A DNA stretch of 64,000 nt from Streptomyces sp. SID8374 (GCF_009865135.1 NZ_WWGH01000001.1:4960001-5024000); one strand, 5' to 3'; positions 15,302 to 24,117 are shown, counted from the stretch's first letter. Program-made: numbers and translations. Notes: generated by a model from the letters alone, not told the origin.

Positions 15302-16860
15302 GACACCCCACCGTCCTCGCCCTTGCCGCCGGCGCCCCCGTCCCGCCCGTTCGGGTCCTGGTCCGACGACGCCCCGCGCCCCGTCAGCTTCTCGGCGTCG
15401 CGCGGCAGCCGCAGGACGAACACCGCACCGCCGTCGGGGGAGTTGGCGGCCGTGATGTCGCCTCCGTGGATGTGCGCGTTCTCCATGGCGATGGAGAGGC
15501 CGAGCCCGCTGCCCTCCGAACGCGGCCGGGAGGCGCTGGCCTTGTAGAACCGGTCGAAGACGTGCGGCAGCACCTCCTCGGGGATGCCGGGGCCGTGGTC
15601 CCGTACCTCGATGACCAGCTCCTCGCCCTCGGTCCGCACCCGGACCCCCACCGGCGAACCGCCGTGCTTCAGCGCGTTGCCGATCAGATTGGCCAGGATC
15701 ACGTCGAGGCGGCGCGGGTCGAGGCGGACCATCATGCCGCGCTCCGCGTCCAGGTCCACCGCGTCCAGCCAGGCCCGGGCGTCGATGCACGCGGTGACCT
15801 GGTCGGCCACGTCCACGTCGTCCAGGACCAGGCGCGCGGTGCCCGCGTCGAAGCGGGTCACCTCCATCAGGTTCTCCACCAGGTCGTTCAGCCGCCGGGT
15901 CTCGCTCACCACGAGGTGCACGGCGGGCGCGATCATCGGGTCGAGGCTGTCCGCCTCGTCCTCCAGCACCTCGGCCACCGCGGTGATCGCGGTCAGCGGG
16001 GTGCGCAGCTCGTGCGACATGTCGGCGACGAACCGCCGGCTGGACTCCTCCCGCGCGCTCATGTCCGCGACCTTCTTCTCCAGCGAGCTCGCGGTCCTGT
16101 TGAACGTACGGGAGAGATCGGCGAGTTCGTCCGTACCGGAGACGGTGAGCCGGGTGTCGAGTTTGCCCTCGCCGAGCTTGCGGGCCGCGTCGCCGAGCCG
16201 CTGCACCGGGCGCAGCACCGTCGTGGCGGCGGCCTGGGCCAGCAGCGCCGAACCGATCAGCGCCAGGGTGGTGGCGATCCCCAGCGACCAGGCCAGCGAG
16301 TTGAGGTCCTGCCGCTCCTGGTCGAGGGACTTGAGCATGTACCCGGTGGGGCCGCCGCCGATGATCCGCGTACCGGCGACGAGGTACGGGGTGCCCGCGA
16401 TGCTCGTACGCTGCCAGAACAGGTGGTATTCGTGCTCGTTGTTCGAGGTCAGCGGCTGCTTGCAGGCCACCTGCTTCTGCAACGACTCCGGTACGTCGTC
16501 CAGGGTGAAGGCGTCCAGGTCCGAGTAGCCGACGATCGGCTTGCCGCGCTCGCGCTCGTCCTCCAGCAGCACGTTGTAGCCGGGGCCGCCGGAGGCCATC
16601 TGCCCGGCGGCCCGCTGGAGGGCGTCCTTGGGGGGCCGCACCGGCAGCGTCGCCGCCGTCTCCTGCATCTGCCGCCGGAAGTCGTCGAGAGCGGTGTCCT
16701 GCGTACGGGTCAGCACGGCCTCGCGGTTGAGCCAGTACGCGATTCCCGAGGCGGAGACCGCGGCGGTCAGCGCGACCAGCGCGAACACCACGACGAGCCG
16801 CAGCCGCAGGCTGGTCCAGCGCAGACCGGCCCGGATCGACCGCTTGGTTCTCTCCGTCAC
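15298..16860 (-). CDS. afsQ2: Sensor histidine kinase AfsQ2
   Basis: A 520-residue two-helix sensor kinase. TM1 is LVVVFALVALTAAVSASG near residue 25, an extracytoplasmic loop of about 170 residues follows, then TM2 (ATTLALIGSALLAQAA). A HAMP region precedes the H-box RFVADMSHELRTPLTAIT. The N-box (LANLIGNALKHG), G1 (VRDHGPGIPEE) and G2 (GSGLGLSIAMENAHIHGG) are intact. The GTG start overlaps the afsQ1 stop (GTGA). AfsQ1/Q2 is a known Streptomyces system that controls antibiotic production in response to nitrogen source. Gene identity rests on sequence, order and the neighbouring sigQ. Confidence 0.92.
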   Translation of the reverse strand: MTERTKRSIRAGLRWTSLRLRLVVVFALVALTAAVSASGIAYWLNREAVLTRTQDTALDDFRRQMQETAATLPVRPPKDALQRAAGQMASGGPGYNVLLEDERERGKPIVGYSDLDAFTLDDVPESLQKQVACKQPLTSNNEHEYHLFWQRTSIAGTPYLVAGTRIIGGGPTGYMLKSLDQERQDLNSLAWSLGIATTLALIGSALLAQAAATTVLRPVQRLGDAARKLGEGKLDTRLTVSGTDELADLSRTFNRTASSLEKKVADMSAREESSRRFVADMSHELRTPLTAITAVAEVLEDEADSLDPMIAPAVHLVVSETRRLNDLVENLMEVTRFDAGTARLVLDDVDVADQVTACIDARAWLDAVDLDAERGMMVRLDPRRLDVILANLIGNALKHGGSPVGVRVRTEGEELVIEVRDHGPGIPEEVLPHVFDRFYKASASRPRSEGSGLGLSIAMENAHIHGGDITAANSPDGGAVFVLRLPRDAEKLTGRGASSDQDPNGRDGGAGGKGEDGGVS

Positions 16861-17543
16861 TGAGGCGAGTCCAGCCGGTAGCCCACGCCCCGCACCGTAC
16901 GGATCAGGGTCGGCGAGGACGGCACGTCCTCCACCTTGGCGCGCAGCCGCTGCACACAGGCGTCCACGAGGCGTGAGTCGCCCAGGTAGTCGTGCTCCCA
17001 CACCAGGCGCAGCAGCTGCTGGCGGGAGAGGGCCTGGCCGGGCCGGCGGCTCAGCTCCAGCAGGAGCCGCAGCTCGGTCGGCGTGAGCTGCAGATCCTCA
17101 CCGCCCTTGGTGACGGTCATGGCGGAGCGGTCGATGACCACGTTGCCGAAGGTCGCCGAGTCGGTCGACTCGCGCTCCCCCCGGCGCAGCACCGCCCGGA
17201 TCCGGGCGTCCAGCACCCGGCCCTGGACGGGTTTGACCACATAGTCGTCCGCGCCGGACTCCAGTCCCACCACGACGTCGATGTCGTCGCTGCGCGCGGT
17301 CAGCAGAATGATCGGCAGCTGGTCGGTGCGCCGGATGCGCCGGCACACCTCGAAACCGTCGATCCCGGGCAGCATGACGTCCAGCACGACCAGGTCGGGG
17401 CGCTGCTCGCGCAGCAGCTCCAGGCCGTCCTCTCCCGTCGCCGCGGTGGCCACACGGTGGCCCTGGCGTGACAGCGAGAGTTCGAGGGCCGTGCGGATGG
17501 CGTCGTCGTCCTCGATCAGCAACAGGAAAGGCACGAGCGTCAT
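16857..17543 (-). CDS. afsQ1: Response regulator AfsQ1
   Basis: A 228-residue OmpR-type regulator. The receiver domain has the acidic pair LLIEDDDAIRT, the phosphorylated Asp in LVVLDVMLPGIDGFE, the Thr in IILLTARSDD and the Lys in DDYVVKPVQ. A winged-helix DNA-binding domain follows from about residue 130 (LQLTPTELRLLLELSRRPGQ, RTVRGVGYRLD). The start may be ATG at 17543 or GTG at 17534; the latter better matches the length I remember for S. coelicolor AfsQ1. A GTGAC direct repeat matching the known AfsQ1 site lies 96 bp upstream, between it and sigQ. Confidence 0.94.
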   Translation of the reverse strand: MTLVPFLLLIEDDDAIRTALELSLSRQGHRVATAATGEDGLELLREQRPDLVVLDVMLPGIDGFEVCRRIRRTDQLPIILLTARSDDIDVVVGLESGADDYVVKPVQGRVLDARIRAVLRRGERESTDSATFGNVVIDRSAMTVTKGGEDLQLTPTELRLLLELSRRPGQALSRQQLLRLVWEHDYLGDSRLVDACVQRLRAKVEDVPSSPTLIRTVRGVGYRLDSPQ

Positions 17544-17638
17544 TCTGGCCCATGGTGGCGCTTCAGTTCGACCTGTGGCCCCCTCCCGTTCTCCGGGCAC
17601 GGCCGCGAACCGTGCCGGGCACGGCCACAACTGCCCCT

Positions 17639-17654
17639 GTGACAGGCCTGTGAC
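17639..17654. promoter_or_regulatory. AfsQ1 box (GTGAC-n6-GTGAC)
   Basis: GTGAC at 17639 and 17650 separated by six bases exactly matches the published AfsQ1 consensus GTnAC-n6-GTnAC. It lies in the divergent afsQ1/sigQ promoter region. Confidence 0.8.
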
Positions 17655-17752
17655 AGTCGGGGGACAGCGCCATGAAACTGCCCCGGCAAGCTCTTGGTCA
17701 GCAGGAAAACGAACGAAGGACTTCACCGATCTCCACCGATAGGGGGCGCGAG

Positions 17753-18553
17753 ATGAACGCACTGCACAGCACCAGCTCAAGCGCAGTTGTGACGCGTCTC
17801 CACGATGTCGGCCGGAGCGCGGAGAAGTCCGGTGCGATGAACGCGACGAACCTGCGGGGGTGTGTTCGGAGCGCAGGGCGTCATCACCTGCCGTCGCAGC
17901 CGGCCGCGGAGCAGCCGCGCAAGCCGTACATGACGGTGGTCGAGGCGCCCACGGGGGAAAGCACGGGGGACCACGGGGGAAGCGCGTACGGGGAGGTCAC
18001 GGGGGACCGCACCCGAACGGAGACCGAGGGCGCCGAAGCGGCGTTCACGGCCTACGTCCAGGAGCGGCGGGCCTCCCTGTACGCCACCGCCTACCACCTG
18101 ACCGGCGACCGGTTCGAGGCCGAGGACCTGCTCCAGAGCGCCCTCTTCTCGACGTACCGGGCGTGGGACAGGATCAGCGACAAGGCGGCGGTCGGCGGCT
18201 ATCTGCGCCGCACCATGACCAACCTGCACATCAGCGCCTGGCGCAGGCGCAAGCTGAACGAATACCCGACCGAGGAGCTGCCGGAGACGGTGGGCGACAC
18301 GGACGCGATGCGCGGCACGGAGCTGCGGGCGGTGCTCTGGCAGGCACTCGCCCGGCTGCCCGAACTCCAGCGCACGATGCTGGTCCTGCGGTACTACGAG
18401 GGCCGCACCGACCCGGAGATCGCGTCGATCCTCGACATCAGTGTCGGCACGGTGAAGTCCAGCATCTGGCGGTCCCTCCGCCGGCTGCGCGAGGACGAGG
18501 TCCTCAGCTTCGGCCGTGACGAGCAGGAGTCCTTCGGCGAGCTGGTGGCCTGA
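17753..18553 (+). CDS. sigQ: ECF-type sigma factor SigQ
   Basis: A 266-residue sigma factor with a long N-terminal extension of about 95 residues. Region 2 is LYATAYHLTGDRFEAEDLLQ and YRAWDRISDKAAVGGYLRRT; region 4 is LARLPELQRTMLVLRYYEGR and IASILDISVGTVKSSIWRSL. The ATG at 17753 follows AGGGGGCGCGAG. It is divergent from afsQ1 with an AfsQ1 box between, the arrangement known for sigQ, which in S. coelicolor counteracts AfsQ1 control of antibiotics. Codons near residues 65 to 85 fall in a CACGGGGGA-rich repeat tract. Confidence 0.88.
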   Translation: MNALHSTSSSAVVTRLHDVGRSAEKSGAMNATNLRGCVRSAGRHHLPSQPAAEQPRKPYMTVVEAPTGESTGDHGGSAYGEVTGDRTRTETEGAEAAFTAYVQERRASLYATAYHLTGDRFEAEDLLQSALFSTYRAWDRISDKAAVGGYLRRTMTNLHISAWRRRKLNEYPTEELPETVGDTDAMRGTELRAVLWQALARLPELQRTMLVLRYYEGRTDPEIASILDISVGTVKSSIWRSLRRLREDEVLSFGRDEQESFGELVA

Positions 18554-18735
18554 GGCTACGGGGGAACGGCCACTGCTTCGGGGGAGGCAGGGGCCACGGG
18601 GGAGAAGCGGGGAACCCACGGGGGATGTGCGGGGGAACCACGGGGGAGCAGTGAAAACGGGATCCGAGGGGGTCCGGGGGAAACACGGGGGAACGGCCCG
18701 CCGCTTCGGGGGAGGCGCGGGACACGGGGGAGAGG
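17953..18735. repeat. Scattered CACGGGGGA repeats in and after sigQ
   Basis: Many copies of ACGGGGGA or CGGGGGA occur in the 5' part of sigQ (17953-18010) and densely in the 320-bp gap after its stop (18558-18735). Spacing is irregular. No gene is seen between 18554 and 18872. Confidence 0.65.
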
Positions 18736-18872
18736 CAGCGGGGTCGTACGGGCCGGGGGGTCCTGTACGGCCCCGTTCGCTGTGCGCCGTGGCCGTTACG
18801 GTGTGGTCGCCGCCGATGCCCTCGGCCCCGGCGAACGATGCCCTCGGCTTCGGCGAACCAGGAAGTGAGCGT

Positions 18873-19502
18873 GTGAGCACAGCAGGCGCAGCAGGCCGTA
18901 CGCGTCCGGCGTGGAAGGTCTGGGCGGTCGTGGCCGCTGTGGTCCTGGTGGTCGCGGGGCTGCTGCACGCCTGGCGCAACACGAATGTGCTGGACGGCGA
19001 AGCAGCCCGTGATGGTCAGGGTCAGCACCACCGGGCCCATCTCCGACCGTGCCGCGTTCGCCGCACTGACCACCGGCACCGCTCGCTCCGTCGCGGCCGC
19101 CGCGCACTGCGGTGATCTGCCCCAGAAGCCCGGACCGCTCGTGCCGCCCGTCTCCGACGAGGCCCCGTCCGGTCCGTGGTCCTGCCGCCTGTTCCTGGAC
19201 GACGGCCCGTCCGGCATCGTCCGTGCGGCCGGCTTCATGACGTACACGGCCTCCCGGGACCCGCTGTTCGCCGCCGCCGTGCGGAAGGCGCCGGGCACGG
19301 CCCGGGGCAAGGCCCCGGAGGGCGGTGCGGCCGAAGTCGTGAACGCGCAGAAGATGATCCTGCCCTGTGCCCAGGGTGATCCGCTCTATCTGGCGGTCAG
19401 GCCGGGCTTGCGGTACCTGGAAGCGCGCGAGCCGCACCGGACGCGTGCTTCGCCCCCTTCGTGAAAGCCGCCGCCAAGACCTTCGGCTGCGCCACCGGCT
19501 GA
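18873..19502 (+). pseudogene. Membrane-anchored protein broken by two frameshifts
   Basis: GTG at 18873 with GGAAG upstream begins a basic start and a hydrophobic anchor (WAVVAAVVLVVAGLLHAW). After NTNVLDGE the sensible frame moves by one: KQPVMVRVSTTGPISDRAAF, HCGDLPQKPGPLVPPVSDEA and CRLFLDDGPSGIVRAAGFMT are in the frame that includes 18985. Near 19430 the frame moves again to end ACFAPFVKAAAKTFGCATG. Joined, it is an anchored extracytoplasmic protein of about 205 residues. The family is not recognised. Sequencing error is possible but would have to occur twice. Confidence 0.6.
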
Positions 19503-19511
19503 GGCGGGCGG

Positions 19512-20162
19512 CTACTTTGGGACCCGCGCCCCCACCGTCACCCGTCGGCACCGCCCCGCCGCCGCTGCCGCCAGCCTGCCCAGCGCCTCGTCCTTGGCGC
19601 ACGGGTACGCCCCCAGAGCCGTCTGGCGGGCCACGATGCGGCGTTCGGCCCGCATCAGGCGCCAGCCCCGGCGCAGCAGGAACGGGACCGACTTGCGGCC
19701 CTCGCGCAGGTCCCGGACCAGGCGGCGGCGGAACGTGGTGGAGGGGCGGCCGCGCAGGCACAGCGCGTCCGCCAGCAGGCCCAGTTCCTGGCAGCGGCCC
19801 ACGATGTCCGCCGCGAAGATGCCCTCGGCCACGAAGAGCGGCGAGCGATCGATGTGGAAGCCCTCGTGGCCCGTACGGGAACTGGTGGCGATGTCGTACA
19901 CCGGAACGTCCGTACGGCCCGACCGGCACAGCTCGGCGATGGCCGCCACCGCCGCGTCCGCGTCCCAGGACGCGGCGGAGTCCCAGTCGATGTCCGTGGA
20001 GCCGGGGACCCGGGGCAGCGTCGGGTCGTCGTGCTCCTTGTAGAAGTCGTCCAGGCGCAGCACCGGGAGGCCGGTGCGGGCGGCCAGGACGGACTTGCCG
20101 GAGCCGGAGGGGCCCGCGAGCAGCACGACGCGGGTCGGGATCGGGAGGGAACGGGAACTCAC
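19512..20162 (-). CDS. Uridine-kinase-like P-loop protein
   Basis: A P-loop kinase of about 216 residues. Walker A is LLAGPSGSGKSVLA. The substrate-binding Asp pair lies in LRLDDFYKEHDDPTLP, and PLFVAEGIFAADI is a Walker B-like strand. FRRRLVRDLREGRKS provides lid arginines. This layout matches uridine kinase and related NTP:nucleoside or sugar kinases, but specificity is not certain. GTG at 20162 gives a normal distance to the P-loop; an upstream GTG at 20231 is possible. It faces the small secreted-protein gene divergently. Confidence 0.78.
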   Translation of the reverse strand: MSSRSLPIPTRVVLLAGPSGSGKSVLAARTGLPVLRLDDFYKEHDDPTLPRVPGSTDIDWDSAASWDADAAVAAIAELCRSGRTDVPVYDIATSSRTGHEGFHIDRSPLFVAEGIFAADIVGRCQELGLLADALCLRGRPSTTFRRRLVRDLREGRKSVPFLLRRGWRLMRAERRIVARQTALGAYPCAKDEALGRLAAAAAGRCRRVTVGARVPK

Positions 20163-20288
20163 AGAACAGAAGTGTGAGGCATTGACCCGCGCAGGGGACC
20201 ACCCGGGCCTCCTGTTGGTATCCAGCGTCACACCTCAACTACTCTGCGCGTACGGACGATTACCCGACCAGGTCGATCAGGTGGAAAC

Positions 20289-20711
20289 ATGGCACTTCAC
20301 GCACGCAAGCCCGAACGCCGCGCCCTGCTGCGCGCCGGTCTGACCGTGACCGCGCTGGGAGCGGCCCTGGGGGCCGGTGCGGGCTCCGCGCAGGCCGCTC
20401 CCCAGCTGCCTCCGGTCGCCGAGATCCCCGAGCAGGGCCTCACGGCCGTCCAGGCGGTCACCGAGAGCGCCGGGCCCGCGGTGACCAGCGCGCTCGGGAC
20501 CTCGCTGACCAACAGCATCCGTCCCGTCACCAACCTCCAGCTGCACCCGCTGGCCAAGACCGGGGTGGACCCGCTGGACAACGCGGTGGGCACCCAGGTC
20601 GCCGACTTCCAGCCGGTGTCGACCGCCCTGCTCACCGACCCGCTCACCAGCGGCGGTGCGATCAACGACCTGCCGGTGGTGGGGCAGGTGACCCGCCTGG
20701 TCACGGGCTGA
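20289..20711 (+). CDS. Small secreted protein
   Basis: A 140-residue protein with an Arg-rich start and signal peptide (RRALLRAGLTVTALGAALGA, then GSAQAAPQ near residue 38). The mature part alternates short Pro/Leu/Val segments (LPPVAEIPEQGLTAVQAVTE, NLQLHPLAKTGVDPLDNAVG) and resembles the 13103 protein in style. GGTGGAAAC precedes the ATG. A perfect terminator follows. Function unknown. Confidence 0.78.
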   Translation: MALHARKPERRALLRAGLTVTALGAALGAGAGSAQAAPQLPPVAEIPEQGLTAVQAVTESAGPAVTSALGTSLTNSIRPVTNLQLHPLAKTGVDPLDNAVGTQVADFQPVSTALLTDPLTSGGAINDLPVVGQVTRLVTG

Positions 20712-20727
20712 CGCCTACCCGCGCCGT

Positions 20728-20758
20728 AAGGGGCCGCCCCACACCGGGGCGGCCCCTT
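20728..20758 (+). terminator. Terminator after the secreted-protein gene
   Basis: A perfect 13-bp stem (AAGGGGCCGCCCC) with loop ACACC. The convergent aldehyde dehydrogenase gene ends 20 bp later, so it may act in both directions. Confidence 0.8.
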
Positions 20759-20777
20759 TCGGGTGGCTGGACGTACG

Positions 20778-21695
20778 TCAGTACGACGAACCTGACGCCC
20801 CCAGCGCACCCGTCGGGTGCCAGACCGTCTTGGTCTCCAGGAACGCCGTCAGCCGGTGCGTGCCGGGCGCGGCCAGCCAGTCGGTGGACGCGTCCGAGCC
20901 GTCCGCCTCGGCAGGCCGCGGGCGCAGGACCCGCTTCAGGTTGTCCGCCGCCGCGATCTCCAGCTCCTTGGCCAGCTCCGGGCCCGCGCCGGTGAGGTCG
21001 ATCGCGTTGACGTCCTGGTGGGCGGCGAGCGGGGCAGCCAGCTCGGCCGTGGCGCCGGACAGGATGTTGACCACGCCGCCGGGGACGTCGGAGGTGGCCA
21101 GCACCTCGCCCAGCGAGAGCGCGGGCAGCGGGGCGTCGGCCGAGGCGATGACGACCGCCGTGTTGCCGGTCGCGATGACCGGGGCGATCACCGAGACCAG
21201 GCCGAGCAGCGAGGACTTCTGCGGCGCGAGGACCGTCACCACACCGGTCGGCTCGGGCGTGGAGAGGTTGAAGAACGGGCCCGCGACCGGGTTCGCCCCG
21301 CCGGAGATCTGCCCGATCTTGTCGGTCCAGCCCGCGTACCAGACCCAGCGGTCGATCGCCGCGTCCACCACGGCCGCCGCCTTGGACTTCGACAGCCCCT
21401 CGGCAGCCGCGACCTCGCGGACGAACTGCTCCTTGCGGCCCTCCAGCATCTCGGCGACGCGGTAGAGGACCTGGCCGCGGTTGTACGCGGTCGCGCCCGA
21501 CCAGCCGCCGAACGCCTTCCGCGCGGCCACGACCGCGTCGCGTGCGTCCTTACGCGAGGACTGCGGCACGTTGGCGAGCCACTGGCCCTTGGAGTCGGTC
21601 ACCTCGTACACCCGGCCGCTCTCGGAGCGGGGGAACTTGCCCCCGACGTACAGCTTGTAGGTCTTGAAGACGCCAAGTCGGTTCTGCTCAGACAT
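20778..21695 (-). CDS. Aldehyde dehydrogenase-like protein without catalytic residues
   Basis: This 305-residue protein aligns with the N-terminal half of aldehyde dehydrogenases but cannot be an active one. Where the upstream paralogue has PWNFPLLMLAWK and VVLKPAE, it has APQKSSLLGLVS and VVIASAD. The Glu of ELGGK is missing (DLTGAGPELAKE), and there is no GQxCxA nucleophile segment. The C-terminal third is shortened, and the protein ends TKTVWHPTGALGASGSSY. It overlaps the active paralogue by 8 bp and lies in the deoC operon. A structural or regulatory partner role for the active enzyme is an inference. Confidence 0.82.
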   Translation of the reverse strand: MSEQNRLGVFKTYKLYVGGKFPRSESGRVYEVTDSKGQWLANVPQSSRKDARDAVVAARKAFGGWSGATAYNRGQVLYRVAEMLEGRKEQFVREVAAAEGLSKSKAAAVVDAAIDRWVWYAGWTDKIGQISGGANPVAGPFFNLSTPEPTGVVTVLAPQKSSLLGLVSVIAPVIATGNTAVVIASADAPLPALSLGEVLATSDVPGGVVNILSGATAELAAPLAAHQDVNAIDLTGAGPELAKELEIAAADNLKRVLRPRPAEADGSDASTDWLAAPGTHRLTAFLETKTVWHPTGALGASGSSY

Positions 21696-23124
21696 CGAGG
21701 TACGCCTCCAGGCCGTGGCGGCCGCCCTCGCGGCCGTAGCCCGACTCCTTGTAGCCGCCGAACGGCGACGTGGGGTCGAACTTGTTGAACGTGTTGGCCC
21801 AGACGACGCCCGCGCGGAGCTTGTTCGCCACCGCGAGGATGCGGGAGCCCTTCTCCGTCCAGATGCCCGCCGAGAGGCCGTACTGGCTGTTGTTGGCCTT
21901 GGCGACCGCCTCGTCCGGGGTGCGGAACGAGAGCACGGAGAGCACCGGGCCGAAGATCTCGTCACGGGCGACCGTGTGGGCCTGGGTGACGTTGGTGAAC
22001 AGGGTCGGCGCGAACCAGTAGCCCGACGACGGCAGTTCGCAGGGGGCGCTCCAGCGCTCCGCGCCCTCCGCCTCACCGGTCTCCACCAGCGCGGTGATCC
22101 GGGCGAGCTGCTCGGCGGAGTTGATCGCGCCGATGTCGGTGTTCTTGTCCAGCGGGTCGCCCAGGCGCAGCGTGGACAGGCGGCGCTTCAGCGCGTCCAG
22201 CACCTCGTCCTGCACCGACTCCTGCACCAGCAGCCGGGAGCCCGCGCAGCAGACCTGGCCCTGGTTGAAGAAGATGCCGGTCACGATGCCCTCGACGGCC
22301 TGGTCGATGGGGGCGTCGTCGAAGACGATGTTGGCGCCCTTGCCGCCCAGCTCCAGCGTGACCTTCTTGTCCGTGCCCGCCACCGAGCGGGCGATGGCCT
22401 TGCCGACGGCGGTCGAACCGGTGAAGGCGACCTTGTCGACGTCCGGGTGCGTGACGAGGGCCTCGCCCGCGTCCCCGTAACCCGTGAGGATGTTGACGAC
22501 ACCCTTGGGCAGCCCGGCCTGGCGGCAGATGTCCGCGAAGAAGAGCGCGGAGAGCGGGGTCGTCTCGGCGGGCTTCAGCACCACCGTGTTGCCCGTGGCG
22601 AGCGCCGGGGCGATCTTCCACGCCAGCATCAGCAGCGGGAAGTTCCACGGGATGACCTGGCCCGCCACACCCAGCGGCCGGGGGTCGGCCCCGTACCCCG
22701 CGTGGTCCAGCTTGTCGGCCCAGCCCGCGTAGTAGAAGAAGTGCGCGGCGACCAGCGGGAGGTCCGCGTCGCGGGTCTCCTTGATCGGCTTGCCGTTGTC
22801 CAGGGTCTCCAGGACGGCCAGCTCACGGCTGCGCTCCTGGATGATCCGCGCGATCCGGAAGAGGTACTTCGCGCGCTCGGAGCCGGGCAGCGCCGACCAC
22901 TTCTCGAACGCCTTCCGTGCCGCCTTCACGGCCCGGTCCACGTCCGCCGCCCCTGCCCGTGCGACCTCGGAGAGCACCTCCTCGGTGCTCGGCGAGACGG
23001 TCTTGAAGACCTTGCCGTCGGCGGCCTCGGTGAACTCACCGTCGATGAACAGCCCGTACGAAGGGGCGATGTCGACGACGGAACGGGACTCCGGCGCCGG
23101 TGCGTACTCGAATGCGGATGCCAT
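21688..23124 (-). CDS. Aldehyde dehydrogenase, deoC-linked
   Basis: A 478-residue NAD(P)-dependent aldehyde dehydrogenase. The Asn of VIPWNFPLLM, Lys of VVLKPAETTP, FTGSTAVGK, catalytic Glu in VTLELGGKGAN and nucleophilic Cys in NQGQVCCAGSR are all present, with EIFGPVLSVL and the NxFNKFDPTSPFGGYKESG end. It starts 6 bp after deoC. DeoC releases acetaldehyde from deoxyribose-5-phosphate, so oxidation of acetaldehyde to acetate is its likely job (inference from context). Confidence 0.92.
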   Translation of the reverse strand: MASAFEYAPAPESRSVVDIAPSYGLFIDGEFTEAADGKVFKTVSPSTEEVLSEVARAGAADVDRAVKAARKAFEKWSALPGSERAKYLFRIARIIQERSRELAVLETLDNGKPIKETRDADLPLVAAHFFYYAGWADKLDHAGYGADPRPLGVAGQVIPWNFPLLMLAWKIAPALATGNTVVLKPAETTPLSALFFADICRQAGLPKGVVNILTGYGDAGEALVTHPDVDKVAFTGSTAVGKAIARSVAGTDKKVTLELGGKGANIVFDDAPIDQAVEGIVTGIFFNQGQVCCAGSRLLVQESVQDEVLDALKRRLSTLRLGDPLDKNTDIGAINSAEQLARITALVETGEAEGAERWSAPCELPSSGYWFAPTLFTNVTQAHTVARDEIFGPVLSVLSFRTPDEAVAKANNSQYGLSAGIWTEKGSRILAVANKLRAGVVWANTFNKFDPTSPFGGYKESGYGREGGRHGLEAYLDV

Positions 23125-23130
23125 GGCTTA

Positions 23131-24117
23131 TCAGTCCACCGTCACGTAATCGGGGCCGGAGTAACGGCCGGTGCTGAGCTTCTGGCGCTGCATCAGCAGG
23201 TCGTTGAGAAGGCTGGAGGCGCCGAACCGGAACCAGTGGTTGTCCAGCCAGTCCTCACCCGCCGTCTCCTTCACCAGCACCAGGAACTTGACCGCGTCCT
23301 TGGTGGTGCGGATACCGCCGGCCGGCTTCACACCGACCTGCACGCCGGTCTGCGCCCGGAAGTCGCGGACGGCCTCCAGCATCAGCAGCGTGTTGGCGGG
23401 GGTGGCGTTGGTGGCCACCTTGCCGGTCGAGGTCTTGATGAAGTCCGCGCCCGCCAGCATCCCGAGCCAGGAGGCCCGGCGGATGTTGTCGTACGTGGAC
23501 AGCTCACCGGTCTCGAAGATCACCTTGAGGCGGGCGGTCCCGCACTCGGCCTTCACGGCCAGGATCTCCTCGTAGACCTTCATGAAGCGGCCGGAGAGGA
23601 AGGCCCCCCGGTCGATCACCATGTCGATCTCGTCGGCCCCCGCCGCCACGGCCTCACGGACGTCGGCCAGCTTGATGTCCAGCGCGGCGCGGCCGGCCGG
23701 GAAGGCGGTCGCCACGGACGCCACCTTCACACCGGAACCGGCGAGCGCGGCGGCGGCGGTGGCGGCCATATCGGGGTAGACGCAGACGGCGGCGGTGCGC
23801 GGGGTCGTGCGGTCGGTCGGGTCGGGGTGGACGGCCTTGGCGGCGAGAGCCCGGACCTTGCCCGGGGTGTCCGCGCCTTCCAGCGTCGTCAGGTCGATCA
23901 TCGAGATCGCGAGATCGATGGCGTACGCCTTGGCCGTCGTCTTGATCGAACGGGTTCCGAGGGAGGCGGCGCGCGCTTCGAGGCCGACGGCGTCGACGCC
24001 GGGCAGCCCGAACAGGAAGCGGCGCAGCGAACTGTCGGACGCCGTCGCGTCGGAGAGGGGGGTACCTCCCTGCTCGAACGCAGCTGAGAGCTTGGGGGAG
24101 GGAGCAGTGGTGGGCAT
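23131..24117 (-). CDS. deoC: Deoxyribose-phosphate aldolase
   Basis: A 328-residue class I aldolase cleaving 2-deoxy-D-ribose-5-phosphate to glyceraldehyde-3-phosphate and acetaldehyde. The Schiff-base Lys is in DFIKTSTGKVA and the second active-site Lys in VGVKPAGGIRT; VCVYPDM and EIDMVIDRGAF give the other conserved strands. It is longer than the 220 to 260-residue enzymes and matches the longer actinobacterial form with an N-terminal extension. ATG at 24117 is preferred, because the CTACGCGCGTAG palindrome sits 20 bp upstream of it. It is first in an operon with two aldehyde dehydrogenase-like genes. Confidence 0.93.
   Translation of the reverse strand: MPTTAPSPKLSAAFEQGGTPLSDATASDSSLRRFLFGLPGVDAVGLEARAASLGTRSIKTTAKAYAIDLAISMIDLTTLEGADTPGKVRALAAKAVHPDPTDRTTPRTAAVCVYPDMAATAAAALAGSGVKVASVATAFPAGRAALDIKLADVREAVAAGADEIDMVIDRGAFLSGRFMKVYEEILAVKAECGTARLKVIFETGELSTYDNIRRASWLGMLAGADFIKTSTGKVATNATPANTLLMLEAVRDFRAQTGVQVGVKPAGGIRTTKDAVKFLVLVKETAGEDWLDNHWFRFGASSLLNDLLMQRQKLSTGRYSGPDYVTVD

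Noticed and set aside
21664..24087. An 807-codon plus-strand open frame
   Set aside because: It is the antisense of the aldehyde dehydrogenase and deoC genes and has no recognisable protein features.
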